A stretch of DNA of 64,000 bases from Gordonia westfalica. Its GTDB lineage: Bacteria > Actinomycetota > Actinomycetes > Mycobacteriales > Mycobacteriaceae. The stretch covers positions 1 through 64,000 of the forward strand of contig NZ_FNLM01000030.1 in assembly GCF_900105725.1 (NCBI RefSeq). Direction: 5' to 3'. How positions within the stretch are numbered: the stretch's first letter is position 1; the number at the start of each line of letters is the position of its first letter. A program made the position numbers and the translations under genes. Of this stretch, positions 53,385 through 64,000 are shown in pieces. The notes beneath the pieces are model-generated. The model searched no databases. It had not been told where the DNA came from and saw only the letters and a list, made by a program, of their open reading frames with translations.

Positions 53385-54320
53385 TCAGTCAACGCGATGC
53401 CCATTGGCCGTCTCAGTTCTTAGCGGTTGCTCCCCCTTGACGTGATCGTCGGAATCGGAGCCGCCGGACGTCCCCGAACCGCCTGCGGACGTGCCGCTCG
53501 AGTTGCCGTCCGCCCCGTGTCCGGCAAGCCCACCTGAGGAACCACCACCGGCTGTTCCGTCTGAGGTTCTGCCTGCTACGCCCCCGGTAGCGACGCGGCC
53601 GGACATCGTCACCGAGCCTGCGGCGCAGCCGCGCACACGAACGTCGCGGTCGAGATCGGCGGTCGCGTAGCTTTCGTAGTCGGCGGCCGGGAGGTACCGA
53701 GCGACGTTGACCGTCCGGTAATTCAGACGCCCACGGTGACGGCCTCGCATGCGGGGTGCGCAGACGATGGCCAGTGAGACCACCGCCGCCACGTACAACC
53801 ATGGCCGCGCGGAGCGAAGGTCGGCGCTGATGTCAGCAGACAGCGCTGGTGTGTGATCGTTGACCAACGCAGACAGAGAACTGGACAGCCACCACGAGGT
53901 CGCCGGAAGCGCTTGCCCGACACCAATGAACGCAGCCACGGCACCGGCGGCGGCGAGGGCGACCGCGACGGCTCCGACCAGTCGCGAACACTGGCCTTTC
54001 GCAGTCTCGACACACCAGATCACCGCGTAGGCAACGGGTACGGGTAGAACGAGCATCTGTGCGAACCACACAGTCAACGCCGCGATGGTGTTGAGCAGAG
54101 CCCCGTCGGATTGCAGATTGTCGGGGGTGACCGAGAAGTAGCTGGCCGCCACAACTGCCAGCAGCGCACCTGCGACGACGGCGCCACTCCAATGCAGTAG
54201 CCATCCCTTCTTCGCTCGACCGCGGGTGTCGTCGGTGACGTCGTCGCGGCCGGCCAGTTGCAGAGTCGGGCCCGAAAGGGCGCCGCACCCGCCTACAGAC
54301 AATGGGGAAAGAACGAACAT
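53385..54320 (-). CDS. Membrane protein with Gly/Ser-rich tail
   Basis: A 311-residue protein with four predicted TM helices (GAVVAGALLAVVAASYF, LNTIAALTVWFAQMLVLPVPVAYAVIW, LVGAVAVALAAAGAVAAFIGV, PWLYVAAVVSLAIVCAP). A cytoplasmic or external segment with RYLPAADYESYATADLDRDVRVRGC follows, then a low-complexity Gly/Ser/Thr tail of about 75 residues. The start is uncertain. Unrecognised, but its place in the transfer operon suggests a mating-channel membrane part. Confidence 0.55.
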   Translation of the reverse strand: MFVLSPLSVGGCGALSGPTLQLAGRDDVTDDTRGRAKKGWLLHWSGAVVAGALLAVVAASYFSVTPDNLQSDGALLNTIAALTVWFAQMLVLPVPVAYAVIWCVETAKGQCSRLVGAVAVALAAAGAVAAFIGVGQALPATSWWLSSSLSALVNDHTPALSADISADLRSARPWLYVAAVVSLAIVCAPRMRGRHRGRLNYRTVNVARYLPAADYESYATADLDRDVRVRGCAAGSVTMSGRVATGGVAGRTSDGTAGGGSSGGLAGHGADGNSSGTSAGGSGTSGGSDSDDHVKGEQPLRTETANGHRVD

Positions 54321-54408
54321 GGGTATCGGTCCTGTCAGTGGGCGCCGGCGTCCACGATCGGCCCGTGAAGCAGGGTGGGTTGGGATTGGCGAGATGCTGT
54401 CGTGGCCA

Positions 54409-54870
54409 TTACTGGTCTCCTTCGGGTGCTTCGAGCTGGATGACGGTCAGCGGGTGCGGCGGGTTGGCCAGCGCCGTCGCCGTTTCGGTGCCGATGAGGA
54501 GGTGGGAGCTTGCCGGGGTGAGGTCGATGGTGAGTTGGTCGCCGTGGGGGCGGACCGCGACGACGTGGCCGACCACCTCCATCCCGTCGACGGCTGCCTC
54601 GGTCACGCCGAGGATCTTCACGGTCGCGCCGGGGCGTAACCCGGCGGGTGCGCGCACAGCGGACACGGGCACCGGGATCACGCCATCCACGGCCGCTTCC
54701 GCCGTCGCCGTCGCCGTCGGTGAGGGCGATGTACTCGCTTCGGTCGTGGTGGTACAGCCCAGGAGCAGTGGTGTCGCGATGGCGGCCGCCGCTGCTCCGC
54801 ACACGACTCGGTAGATGGTGCGGCGTGGGGCGGTCGACTTGTGATTAGTGGTCTTGTGGTCGGTGGTCAT
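54409..54870 (-). CDS. SAF-like-domain lipoprotein
   Basis: A 153-residue protein with a lipobox (LLLGC, about residue 39) and a Thr/Ser-rich linker. The C-terminal domain (VIPVPVSAVRAPAGLRPGATVKILG, GHVVAVRPHGDQLTIDLTP) resembles the SAF domain of CpaB/RcpC-type pilus proteins. It could be an outer-face part of the transfer apparatus. It overlaps the small TM gene upstream by 26 bp. Confidence 0.6.
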   Translation of the reverse strand: MTTDHKTTNHKSTAPRRTIYRVVCGAAAAAIATPLLLGCTTTTEASTSPSPTATATAEAAVDGVIPVPVSAVRAPAGLRPGATVKILGVTEAAVDGMEVVGHVVAVRPHGDQLTIDLTPASSHLLIGTETATALANPPHPLTVIQLEAPEGDQ

Positions 54871-55030
54871 GGTGTGGTCCTTCGCGTTCTGGTTGGTGGT
54901 GGTGGTCTGGTGGTCGTGGTCGGCGGCGTTGGCGGAGGGCGGCTTTGGTGATGACGATGACGCCGGTGATGGACAGGGCCACCAGCAGCACGACGCAGCC
55001 GACGAGCGCTATGTGGATGAGTGGTGGCAT
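54845..55030 (-). CDS. Small single-helix membrane protein
   Basis: A 61-residue protein: one TM helix (HIALVGCVVLLVALSITGVIVI) followed by a basic, His/Pro-rich tail (RQRRRPRPPDHHHQPERE). It lies between DUF4913 and the SAF lipoprotein in the transfer operon. Function unknown. The His-rich tail might reflect metal binding, which is speculative. Confidence 0.5.
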   Translation of the reverse strand: MPPLIHIALVGCVVLLVALSITGVIVITKAALRQRRRPRPPDHHHQPEREGPHHDHRPQDH

Positions 55031-55049
55031 GAGCTGGCTTTCGTGGGGG

Positions 55050-55457
55050 TTATGCGGCGGTGGTGTGGTCGGTGGGTGGGTCGAACCATCCCGGCGGTGG
55101 TGGGGTGCTTGAGACGGTGAGTGTGTCTGTGGTGGTGTGTTTTTCGGGTGTGCAGAGGTAGAGCGGCCCGTTTTCGGCGGTGAGGGTGCGCCAGTGGGCG
55201 TCGAGGTGGGCGGTCCACCACGACGACAGTGCGGCGGGGTCTTCGCTCAGGCGGGCGGTCTCCCACGCCTTCCACAGCTCCTCGAGGCGGATGACGACTT
55301 CGTCGTGGCGCCACCATTGCGCGCACCAGCGGGTGTCGCGGTCGAAGCGCCCGGCTTTGATGTGGCTGAGCCAGTTGGTGAACCAGTCGGCGCCGGAGGT
55401 GAACCGCCAGTGCGCGCGGGGGTCGTCATCGGAGGTGTCGGTGTCGGGGGTGGTCAT
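55050..55457 (-). CDS. DUF4913 family protein
   Basis: A 135-residue protein with the conserved tryptophan-rich core of DUF4913: FTNWLSHIKAGRFDRDTRWCAQWWRHDEVVIRLEELWKAWE and WWTAHLDAHWRTLTAENGPLYLC. This family occurs with TraD-like coupling proteins on actinobacterial plasmids. ATG 55457 overlaps the coupling protein stop by one base (TGATG). It is likely a cytoplasmic partner of the coupling ATPase. The mechanism is unknown. Confidence 0.8.
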   Translation of the reverse strand: MTTPDTDTSDDDPRAHWRFTSGADWFTNWLSHIKAGRFDRDTRWCAQWWRHDEVVIRLEELWKAWETARLSEDPAALSSWWTAHLDAHWRTLTAENGPLYLCTPEKHTTTDTLTVSSTPPPPGWFDPPTDHTTAA

Positions 55458-57388
55458 CAGAAGGTCCTTTCCCGGGTGGCGGCGGTGAGGGGTGCGGAGC
55501 TGGGTGTGGCTGCCTGCTGGGCTGCGCGTTCGGTCGCGCAGGCCTTCTTGGAGGCGTCGATCAGCTCGGCGTAGGGGCCGAGCCAGTAGGAGTTCTTGGT
55601 GGTGACGACGGTGCGGTTCCCGGAGGTGGCCAGTACTGCTCGTTCGGCGGGGAGCGCTTTGAGGTCGTCGATTCCGAGGATGGGTTCGCTGGACCAGGAT
55701 TCGCTGGTGCTGGTTGATCCCATACCGGAGTTGGAGTGTGAGCGGCTGCGGCGGCGGACGTCGCGTTGGCCGATCATGCGGCTCAGGCCCGATAGGTAGG
55801 ACTCGTTGTTCGATGATCCGGCGTAGATGTAGACGTTCGAGGAGTCCACGAGCATGTCGAGTTTGTCCTTGGACCACACTTTCGCGGCCTGGGCCAGCGA
55901 TTGCAGCATGGTGACGATGACGATGCCCTGGCTGCCGAAGTGGGAGTACCAGTCGGGCAGTTCGGGCAGCTTGCACACGTTGGCGGCTTCGTCGAGCACT
56001 GCCACGACCGGTACCGGCAGACGTCCCCCGTTGCGTCGTGCTTGGGCGACGGCGGCTTTGAAGATGGTGTCGGCCAGGGCGGTGGTCAACGCGGTGGCCG
56101 CGCCGGCACCTTCCATCGACAGGGCGTACATGGTGTCGGTGGAGGTGACGAATGCTTGCGGATCGAATTTGGGCAGGTCGTGGCGGATGTCGTTGCTGCC
56201 GACGGTGTTGTCGCCGTCGAACCGCACGCGTTGGGGCGGGAGGACCGATCGGGCGTAGGCGGGTACGGTCATGACGTTGATGAACCGTCGCGCCATGTCG
56301 TAGAGACCGTCTTGCTGGCGGGGGTTGAGGTTGGCGGCGGTGTCGATCTTGGCCGCGGCGTCGTGGTGGCCGTGGCGAGTCAACACCTGGCGGGCGACTT
56401 TGAGTTTGGGGTCGGTGAGCCAGCCGTCGACGTGTTTGAGGTCTCCCCCACCGACGGATGCGGCCAGAATGTGCAGGGCCAGCAGTTCTTTGGCGCCGCC
56501 GTCGAAGTAGGCGTCCAGGCGTGACCCTTCGGCGGTTTCTGCTCCAGCGAAGATCGCGGCGAGCTCGCGGGCGTCGGAGAGCTCGTGCACGCACCACAGC
56601 GGGTCCCACCACCACTGCTGGCCCTGGTTGCCGGCGATGTGTTGCAGGTCCGAGAGCCAGATGGTGCCGCGGGTGCGTGGTGGTTCGCGCCGCTGGGTGC
56701 GGTAGGCCCACAGTGCGCGCAGCCCGTGTCGGGTGGTGTCGGCCTTGGCCGGGTGGGTGGTGAGGTCGTCGCGGTCACGGACCCAGCGGGTGGCGTCGTA
56801 GATGTCGGGTTTGTTGGAGGTGGCGAACACGGCGCCGGGTGCCTGGCAGATCATCGGGATGGCGTAGCCGGTGGTCTTGCCGCATCGGGGTCCGCCGATG
56901 ATGAGTCCGACCCATTCCCAGCTCATGTAGAGCGCGGAGGTGCCCGCGCCGATCAGCGATCCCAGCGCTAGCCCGTAGTCGAGGTGTCCGGTGATGGCGT
57001 CGCGGCCGCGGAGGCGCTGCGCGGAACGCTTGGCGTCGCGGGCGGTGATGGCGTGCAGTTCCCGGGGACGGGGAAGGAACTGTGCGGCCTGGTCGAACTC
57101 GCGCAGCACGGCGGTGGCGGTGCGATGACGCGCCACCATGACGACGACCACGGCGGCGGCGATGAGCGCGACCACCAGGAGCACGGTGGAGGCCACCGGC
57201 CAGTGGAAGGTGCCGTCGACGGCGGCGGTGGCCGGGTTGATCAGGACCGGGCCGGGCTGGCCGGTGAGCCAGCAGCCGGCCCGCCAGCACACATAGATGA
57301 TCCCCAGCAGCGCGAACACGGCTGCGGCGAGGTTGTAGCCGACCATGGATTCGTGTTGGCCTCGGTCGCGGCGATGGGTGGTGCTCAC
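55457..57388 (-). CDS. Type IV coupling protein (TraD/VirD4-like ATPase)
   Basis: A 643-residue protein. Two N-terminal TM helices (AAVFALLGIIYVCWRAG and VASTVLLVVALIAAAVVVVMV) are followed by the ATPase: Walker A IIGGPRCGKTTGYAIP (about 165-175), Walker B in VVAVLDEAANVCKLPEL, and a TraM-recognition (TraG-D C) domain with QGIVIVTMLQSLAQAAKVW. It links the relaxosome to the secretion channel and pumps DNA. GTG 57388 overlaps the upstream stop. All motifs look intact. Confidence 0.92.
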   Translation of the reverse strand: MSTTHRRDRGQHESMVGYNLAAAVFALLGIIYVCWRAGCWLTGQPGPVLINPATAAVDGTFHWPVASTVLLVVALIAAAVVVVMVARHRTATAVLREFDQAAQFLPRPRELHAITARDAKRSAQRLRGRDAITGHLDYGLALGSLIGAGTSALYMSWEWVGLIIGGPRCGKTTGYAIPMICQAPGAVFATSNKPDIYDATRWVRDRDDLTTHPAKADTTRHGLRALWAYRTQRREPPRTRGTIWLSDLQHIAGNQGQQWWWDPLWCVHELSDARELAAIFAGAETAEGSRLDAYFDGGAKELLALHILAASVGGGDLKHVDGWLTDPKLKVARQVLTRHGHHDAAAKIDTAANLNPRQQDGLYDMARRFINVMTVPAYARSVLPPQRVRFDGDNTVGSNDIRHDLPKFDPQAFVTSTDTMYALSMEGAGAATALTTALADTIFKAAVAQARRNGGRLPVPVVAVLDEAANVCKLPELPDWYSHFGSQGIVIVTMLQSLAQAAKVWSKDKLDMLVDSSNVYIYAGSSNNESYLSGLSRMIGQRDVRRRSRSHSNSGMGSTSTSESWSSEPILGIDDLKALPAERAVLATSGNRTVVTTKNSYWLGPYAELIDASKKACATERAAQQAATPSSAPLTAATRERTF

Positions 57389-58098
57389 AGCTGCGCTCCG
57401 GTGTCGAGGGTGACGCTGGCCCCGATCTCGGGGACCGGGGTGGTCTGCCAGGCGCTGTCGCCGGCGGCGATCAACGCGGCTTCGGGGGCGGGTTCGGTGT
57501 CGGCGATGAGTTCACTCATCGAGCGGTGCCCGGCCCCGGCCCCGGCCCCGGCTGCTGCGTCGTCGACGTCGATGGCGTAGTGCGCGGCCGCGGTCGACAC
57601 CTGGTCGAGCAGATCGGTGTCGGCGACCTCGCCGAGGTCCTGGTCGCGGTCACGGCCGCCGATGCTGTCGGGGTCGACGCCGGCCTCACGCAGCCGCTCA
57701 TCCCAGGCGTGCGCCCACTGCTCGGCGCGCTGCGCGGTGGCCGTGGTCTGGGCTTGCCGGGCGGTGTCACCGTCGCGGGCGGCCTCGGACGCGGCTTCGC
57801 GGGCCAGGTCGGCTGCGGCGTGCGCCCCGGCCCAGCGGGCCATCAAATCCGGTGTCAGCGGGTGGCGTTCGGCGCTGGTGTCGGTATAGCGGGGCTGGCG
57901 GGCACCGGTGTGGCGCGCGGAGTTCAGGCGCTGCTGGGCGCGGGTCTGCCGGGCACGTCGTTTGTGCTGCTGGTTGCGGACCGTACGCAGCGCTTCGTCG
58001 GCGCGACGGCGGGAGTGCCGCATGATCGTGCGGATTTCGTCGAAGATGTCGTCGACTTCGCGGCTGTTGTCCTGGGCGACGTTGTGTGGGTCGAGCAT
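57385..58098 (-). CDS. Coiled-coil hypothetical protein of the transfer operon
   Basis: A 237-residue protein, strongly helical and charged in its first 150 residues (RRRADEALRTVRNQQHKRRARQTRAQQRLN; ADLAREAASEAARDGDTARQAQ), then DADTxL-like acidic segments. It resembles no family I know. It overlaps the coupling protein start by 4 nt, so its product is probably made in step with it and may link the coupling ATPase to other parts. Confidence 0.6.
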   Translation of the reverse strand: MLDPHNVAQDNSREVDDIFDEIRTIMRHSRRRADEALRTVRNQQHKRRARQTRAQQRLNSARHTGARQPRYTDTSAERHPLTPDLMARWAGAHAAADLAREAASEAARDGDTARQAQTTATAQRAEQWAHAWDERLREAGVDPDSIGGRDRDQDLGEVADTDLLDQVSTAAAHYAIDVDDAAAGAGAGAGHRSMSELIADTEPAPEAALIAAGDSAWQTTPVPEIGASVTLDTGAQL

Positions 58099-58141
58099 GG
58101 TGGGTGCCTTCCTTCGAGGGGGGACGGTGAGGGGAGGTGGG

Positions 58142-61098
<2,957 letters not shown>

Positions 61099-61102
<4 letters not shown>

Positions 61103-63057
61103 GCCGCGGCTCCGGACTTGGCGCCGCGGCCGCGGTGGAAGCGCTTGTTGGTGTTGTGCATCTCGGTGGCGCGCTCGGTGGCGGTCAACCGCATCTGCAC
61201 CGGGATACCGGGCTGCTCACCCTCTTTGATCAGGAATTTGCCCATACCCGGCGGTACGGTGTTGGTTTCGGTGCCGGTGGCGCGGACCCCGTCGGCCCAG
61301 TCGGTTTCGTTGATCTCGGAGACGACCGGGTCGTCGATGCCGCGGGGGGTGGTGGCCCACTCGGCGAGGGTGGCGGCTTCTTTGTCGTTGAGGTTGACCT
61401 TGCCTTCCATCAGCGAGGCTTCGTCCTCGGGGAGCGGGAAGCACACCTTGACCCGGGCGCGGTCGAGGAAGCCCATGGCGCGCTGGCGATCTTCCATCGA
61501 GTCGAACGCTTGGAGGTCTTTGACGGTGTGGGTGGTGAACAGGCTGCCGGTGCCCTGTTCGCGCTGGACGCGGGTGACTTCGTCGACCCGCCACACGATG
61601 CCGTTGCCGACACCGAGCACCAGCGAGAACTCGTCGCACACCAGGTCGTAGTTGCGGGGCTCTTGCAGGCCGTGATCGGAGAGCAGATGGGAGGCTTCGA
61701 CGGCGGAGAATCCGTCGGACCAGCACGCCAGGAGTACCGCGGCGCGCAGCTTGCGGGCGTTGGCCGGTAGCCGGGACATGTCCACGCACACCCCGAGGGC
61801 GTCGATGTCGATGGGTTCTTTGGTGGGAGCGTTGAAGATCTCACCGAACTGCCCCGACACCAGCTGATCGAGCGACTGGCGCAGGTTCTCGGTCAGCAAC
61901 AGGTAGCGGTCGACGGCGATCGCGTCATGGGGTCGACGCCCCAGGGCGCCGGAGGCATCGAGGAGGTCCTGGTGGGCGCGACGCAACTCCGGATTGGTGT
62001 CGGCGTCGCGGGCGGTGGCGTCGATGAGAGTTTGCGGGACCTGGCGCAGCAGGTTGAGCACATCGCCGGGCAGGGGCGCATTGGTCAGGGTGAACTCGTT
62101 GGCCGTGCCGTAGAGCACCCGCAACGCGGTGGTCAGCAGCGTCTCCTCGTGCGGGGCGATCGGCCGTCCGGAGCTGATCTCGAGGAGCCCGGTCGCGGCG
62201 GTGACCTGGCGGGCCCGCATTTCACGTTCGGCGAGTTGGCGTGCGGCGGTGGGCAACCGGGCGATGAGATTGCCGAAGGTGCCCACGGCGAGGGGGTTCA
62301 TCGGCGAGTCGAACCCGACGCTGGTGACCTGCGGGGTGACCGGCGTGATGCCGTCCTCGCGGTACTGCACCCGGCCGTCGCTGTCGTGGAGGACCATCTG
62401 GCGCATCATGGTGACGAAGTCGGGGCGGTGATCGCCCATGATGAGCGGCCGGACCCCGGTGGCCAGGTCGTGGCACACGATGCGCCGGTTGAGGGTGCTT
62501 TTGCCGAAGCCGTTGAGCCCGAACACCATCGCTGAGGGTGCGGTGATCTGGCCGGCCTCGAACCAGCCGATCTGGTCGAACCCGACGGGTTGTCCGGTGT
62601 CGAGGTGCGAGCCGACGGGGGCGCCGTCCAGAGGTGCCGAGGCGCCGATGGGAAACGGGTAGAACCCCGGCACGTGCGCGGTGGTGCCGCGCAGCTCGTT
62701 GGGGCGGCGCACGTGGGCGACGCGGCCGCCGCCACGCCCGTCGAAGCCCCGGTTGGTGCGGATCAGGGTGGGCACGTCGAACTGGATGGGCCGGGCGACG
62801 GCGGCTTCGTGGCGTTCCCGGCGGCGGGTGTCGTTGTCGAGCTTCTGGCGGGCGAGGTAGCCGCTGATCCCACCGCTGCGGGCGGTGTCGAGCAGGTCCT
62901 CGCGGGTGTCGTCGTCGTAGAACGTGGTCGGCTTCGTCGAGCGTTCTTTGGTGCTCGGCCGGGTGGCCGAGGCCGCACCAGCATTGAGGCGCAACGTCGA
63001 CGGCGTCGTGTCGCCGCCGGTGGCGGTGGCGGTTTTGTGGAGGTCAGTGACAGTCAT
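61099..63057 (-). CDS. VirB4/TraC-like conjugation ATPase
   Basis: A 652-residue protein. Walker A is in VFGLNGFGKSTLNRR (about 180), and Walker B is in YDLVCDEFSLVLG (about 475). Downstream is TGSLFTTHTVKDLQAF, a VirB4-like sensor segment. It energises assembly and substrate movement through the type IV channel. ATG 63057 was chosen; a frame continues upstream to 63171 but overlaps the neighbouring gene. It is the second gene visible of the operon. Confidence 0.87.
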
Positions 63058-63076
63058 GGTGGCGTCTCGCAATCGG

Positions 63077-64000
63077 TTAGCGGTGGCGGTGGCGCAGGGC
63101 TTCGTCGGTGATGTCGCCGTGTTCGGGCAGCAGCACCCCCAGCCCGGTTCCGGCGGCGAACAGTTCGGCATGGCGGTCGTAGCCGTTGCGCACGCCGAGG
63201 CGGGCGAACAGCGGCAACCGGGCTCGTAGGGCGTCCACCGACGGCGTGCGGGGACGCGGCTCGGTGATCGTCAGCGTGGCGCCGAAGCGCTGCAGCACGG
63301 GCTCGAAGGTGAGCCGAATCGGGTCGTCGGGGTGAATGGTGTCGGCGATGCAGGTCGCCCGCCAGGTGATCGCCAGCCGGGTGCGCGGGGTGGTCGGGTC
63401 ACGCTCGAGAAGCTGGGCCAGGACCGACCCCATCGCGTGGGGCGGTTCCAGCACGTGCGGGGCGATCACCCACGTCGCCGACAGCAGATCGTTGTGGCAG
63501 AACACATCCCGCACCCGGTGTGGTGTCGAGTCCGGTGCGATGTCGGCGAACGTGGGCGAGGCGTCATCGGCCAGGCCGCCGCGGTAGGCCCGTACCCCGA
63601 CGGCGGCGACCTGCGCTGCGGTCAGCGGCGTGGTGTCCAGCCCGGCGGCGTGCAGGGACCCGATCAGAGTGTGCAGGCGCCGGCCCACCTCCACGGCCAT
63701 CTCGTCGGGAGTGGTCTTCATTGCCGAGGTGGCCGCGACGAAGGTGACCGCGAGATAGGTGTCGGTGGCGAGGTCGGCGACGTCGAGGTGGTGATGGCCC
63801 TCGGGGGCCATCCACTGTCGGTGGGCGATGTCGGTGCGGGGGAAGGTGTCGGCGACGGCGGTGACCGCGACGACATCCCAGGCGTCGGCGCCGAAGTCGA
63901 TGCGGGTGTAGTCGCACAGTTGTTGCCAGTCGCGCAGTGTCGCGCCGGTCGCGGTGAGGATCACCGTGTAGTGGCCGGTGGCGTGGGCGCGGATCAGGCC
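63077..64000 (-). CDS. SCO6880-like type IV secretion protein (partial)
   Basis: The frame is open to the window edge, so the 5' end is missing; about 307 residues are visible. The sequence has TDTYLAVTFVAATS, RHGL-like Arg/Asp pairs, DVFCHNDLLSATWVIAP, and RLAITWRATCIADTIHP. These features resemble, from memory, the SCO6880 family that precedes VirB4-like ATPases in actinobacterial conjugation operons. It is 20 bp before the ATPase. The family call is moderate. Confidence 0.6.
   Translation of the reverse strand, partial: GLIRAHATGHYTVILTATGATLRDWQQLCDYTRIDFGADAWDVVAVTAVADTFPRTDIAHRQWMAPEGHHHLDVADLATDTYLAVTFVAATSAMKTTPDEMAVEVGRRLHTLIGSLHAAGLDTTPLTAAQVAAVGVRAYRGGLADDASPTFADIAPDSTPHRVRDVFCHNDLLSATWVIAPHVLEPPHAMGSVLAQLLERDPTTPRTRLAITWRATCIADTIHPDDPIRLTFEPVLQRFGATLTITEPRPRTPSVDALRARLPLFARLGVRNGYDRHAELFAAGTGLGVLLPEHGDITDEALRHRHR

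Noticed and set aside
55050..56711. 553-codon minus-strand frame covering DUF4913 and part of the coupling protein
   Set aside because: Only its last 135 codons (DUF4913) are real; the rest is an Arg/Pro-rich out-of-frame reading of the coupling protein gene.

Overview
High-GC (about 65%) actinobacterial DNA, most likely from a Mycobacterium/Mycolicibacterium plasmid or integrative conjugative element. The support is CmtR-, CtpG- and Ldt-type mycobacterial metal and envelope genes, many GTG starts with 4-nt ATGA/GTGA overlaps, several apparently leaderless promoters, and an actinobacterial conjugation set (TraA-type MobF relaxase, SCO6880-like protein, VirB4-like ATPase, TraD-like coupling protein). 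No replication initiator or chromosomal housekeeping locus is visible.

Region A (1-24.1 kb) is a metal-resistance and envelope-redox island. It holds an Nramp transporter remnant, broken lspA, a CmtR-like sensor, a broken methyltransferase, an L,D-transpeptidase lipoprotein, a CadC-like sensor with a CtpG-like P-type ATPase, Lnt, a DsbA/VKOR pair, a CDF exporter, a TlpA/CcdA pair, a secreted M23 peptidase, oxidase subunit I (CtaD), a BlaI/M56-protease pair, a copper ATPase, a CopD-CtaG fusion, a DUF5134 protein, and DUF3703 with CmtR. Six exact or near-exact copies of ACTAC-N8-GTAG(T/A/C), plus one degenerate copy, lie in promoter regions of the copper and redox genes and of blaI itself. This makes one visible regulon: copper export, disulfide formation and isomerisation, heme-copper oxidase assembly and lipoprotein/cell-wall maintenance under one BlaI-type repressor. 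Five genes in this region carry single-base frameshifts, eight in all.

Region B (24.1-33.5 kb) is accessory plasmid DNA: a cytosine-methyltransferase remnant, an AbiEi/AbiEii toxin-antitoxin pair, many small hypotheticals, NrdH, a DnaB-N-like protein, an HNH nuclease, and a pair resembling bacterial amyloid-signalling proteins. Three proteins here carry QLxLF-type beta-clamp-binding motifs.

Region C (33.3-44.7 kb) starts with a very G-poor intergenic tract (candidate oriT/promoter), then a zinc-finger protein and a 2072-residue relaxase-helicase. These are followed by small hypotheticals, a probable nuclease-like protein, a HEPN-type Abi protein, and exported small proteins.

Region D (44.9-64 kb, minus strand) is the transfer operon. 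Its upstream end (running off the window) has SCO6880-like and VirB4-like proteins, then a cell-wall hydrolase with four catalytic-type domains, lipoproteins, the coupling protein and DUF4913. Downstream lies a giant methyltransferase-helicase gene cut by a 1358-bp IS3-family element with a CAG target duplication. Removing the element and one CAG restores a continuous frame across methyltransferase motif IV.
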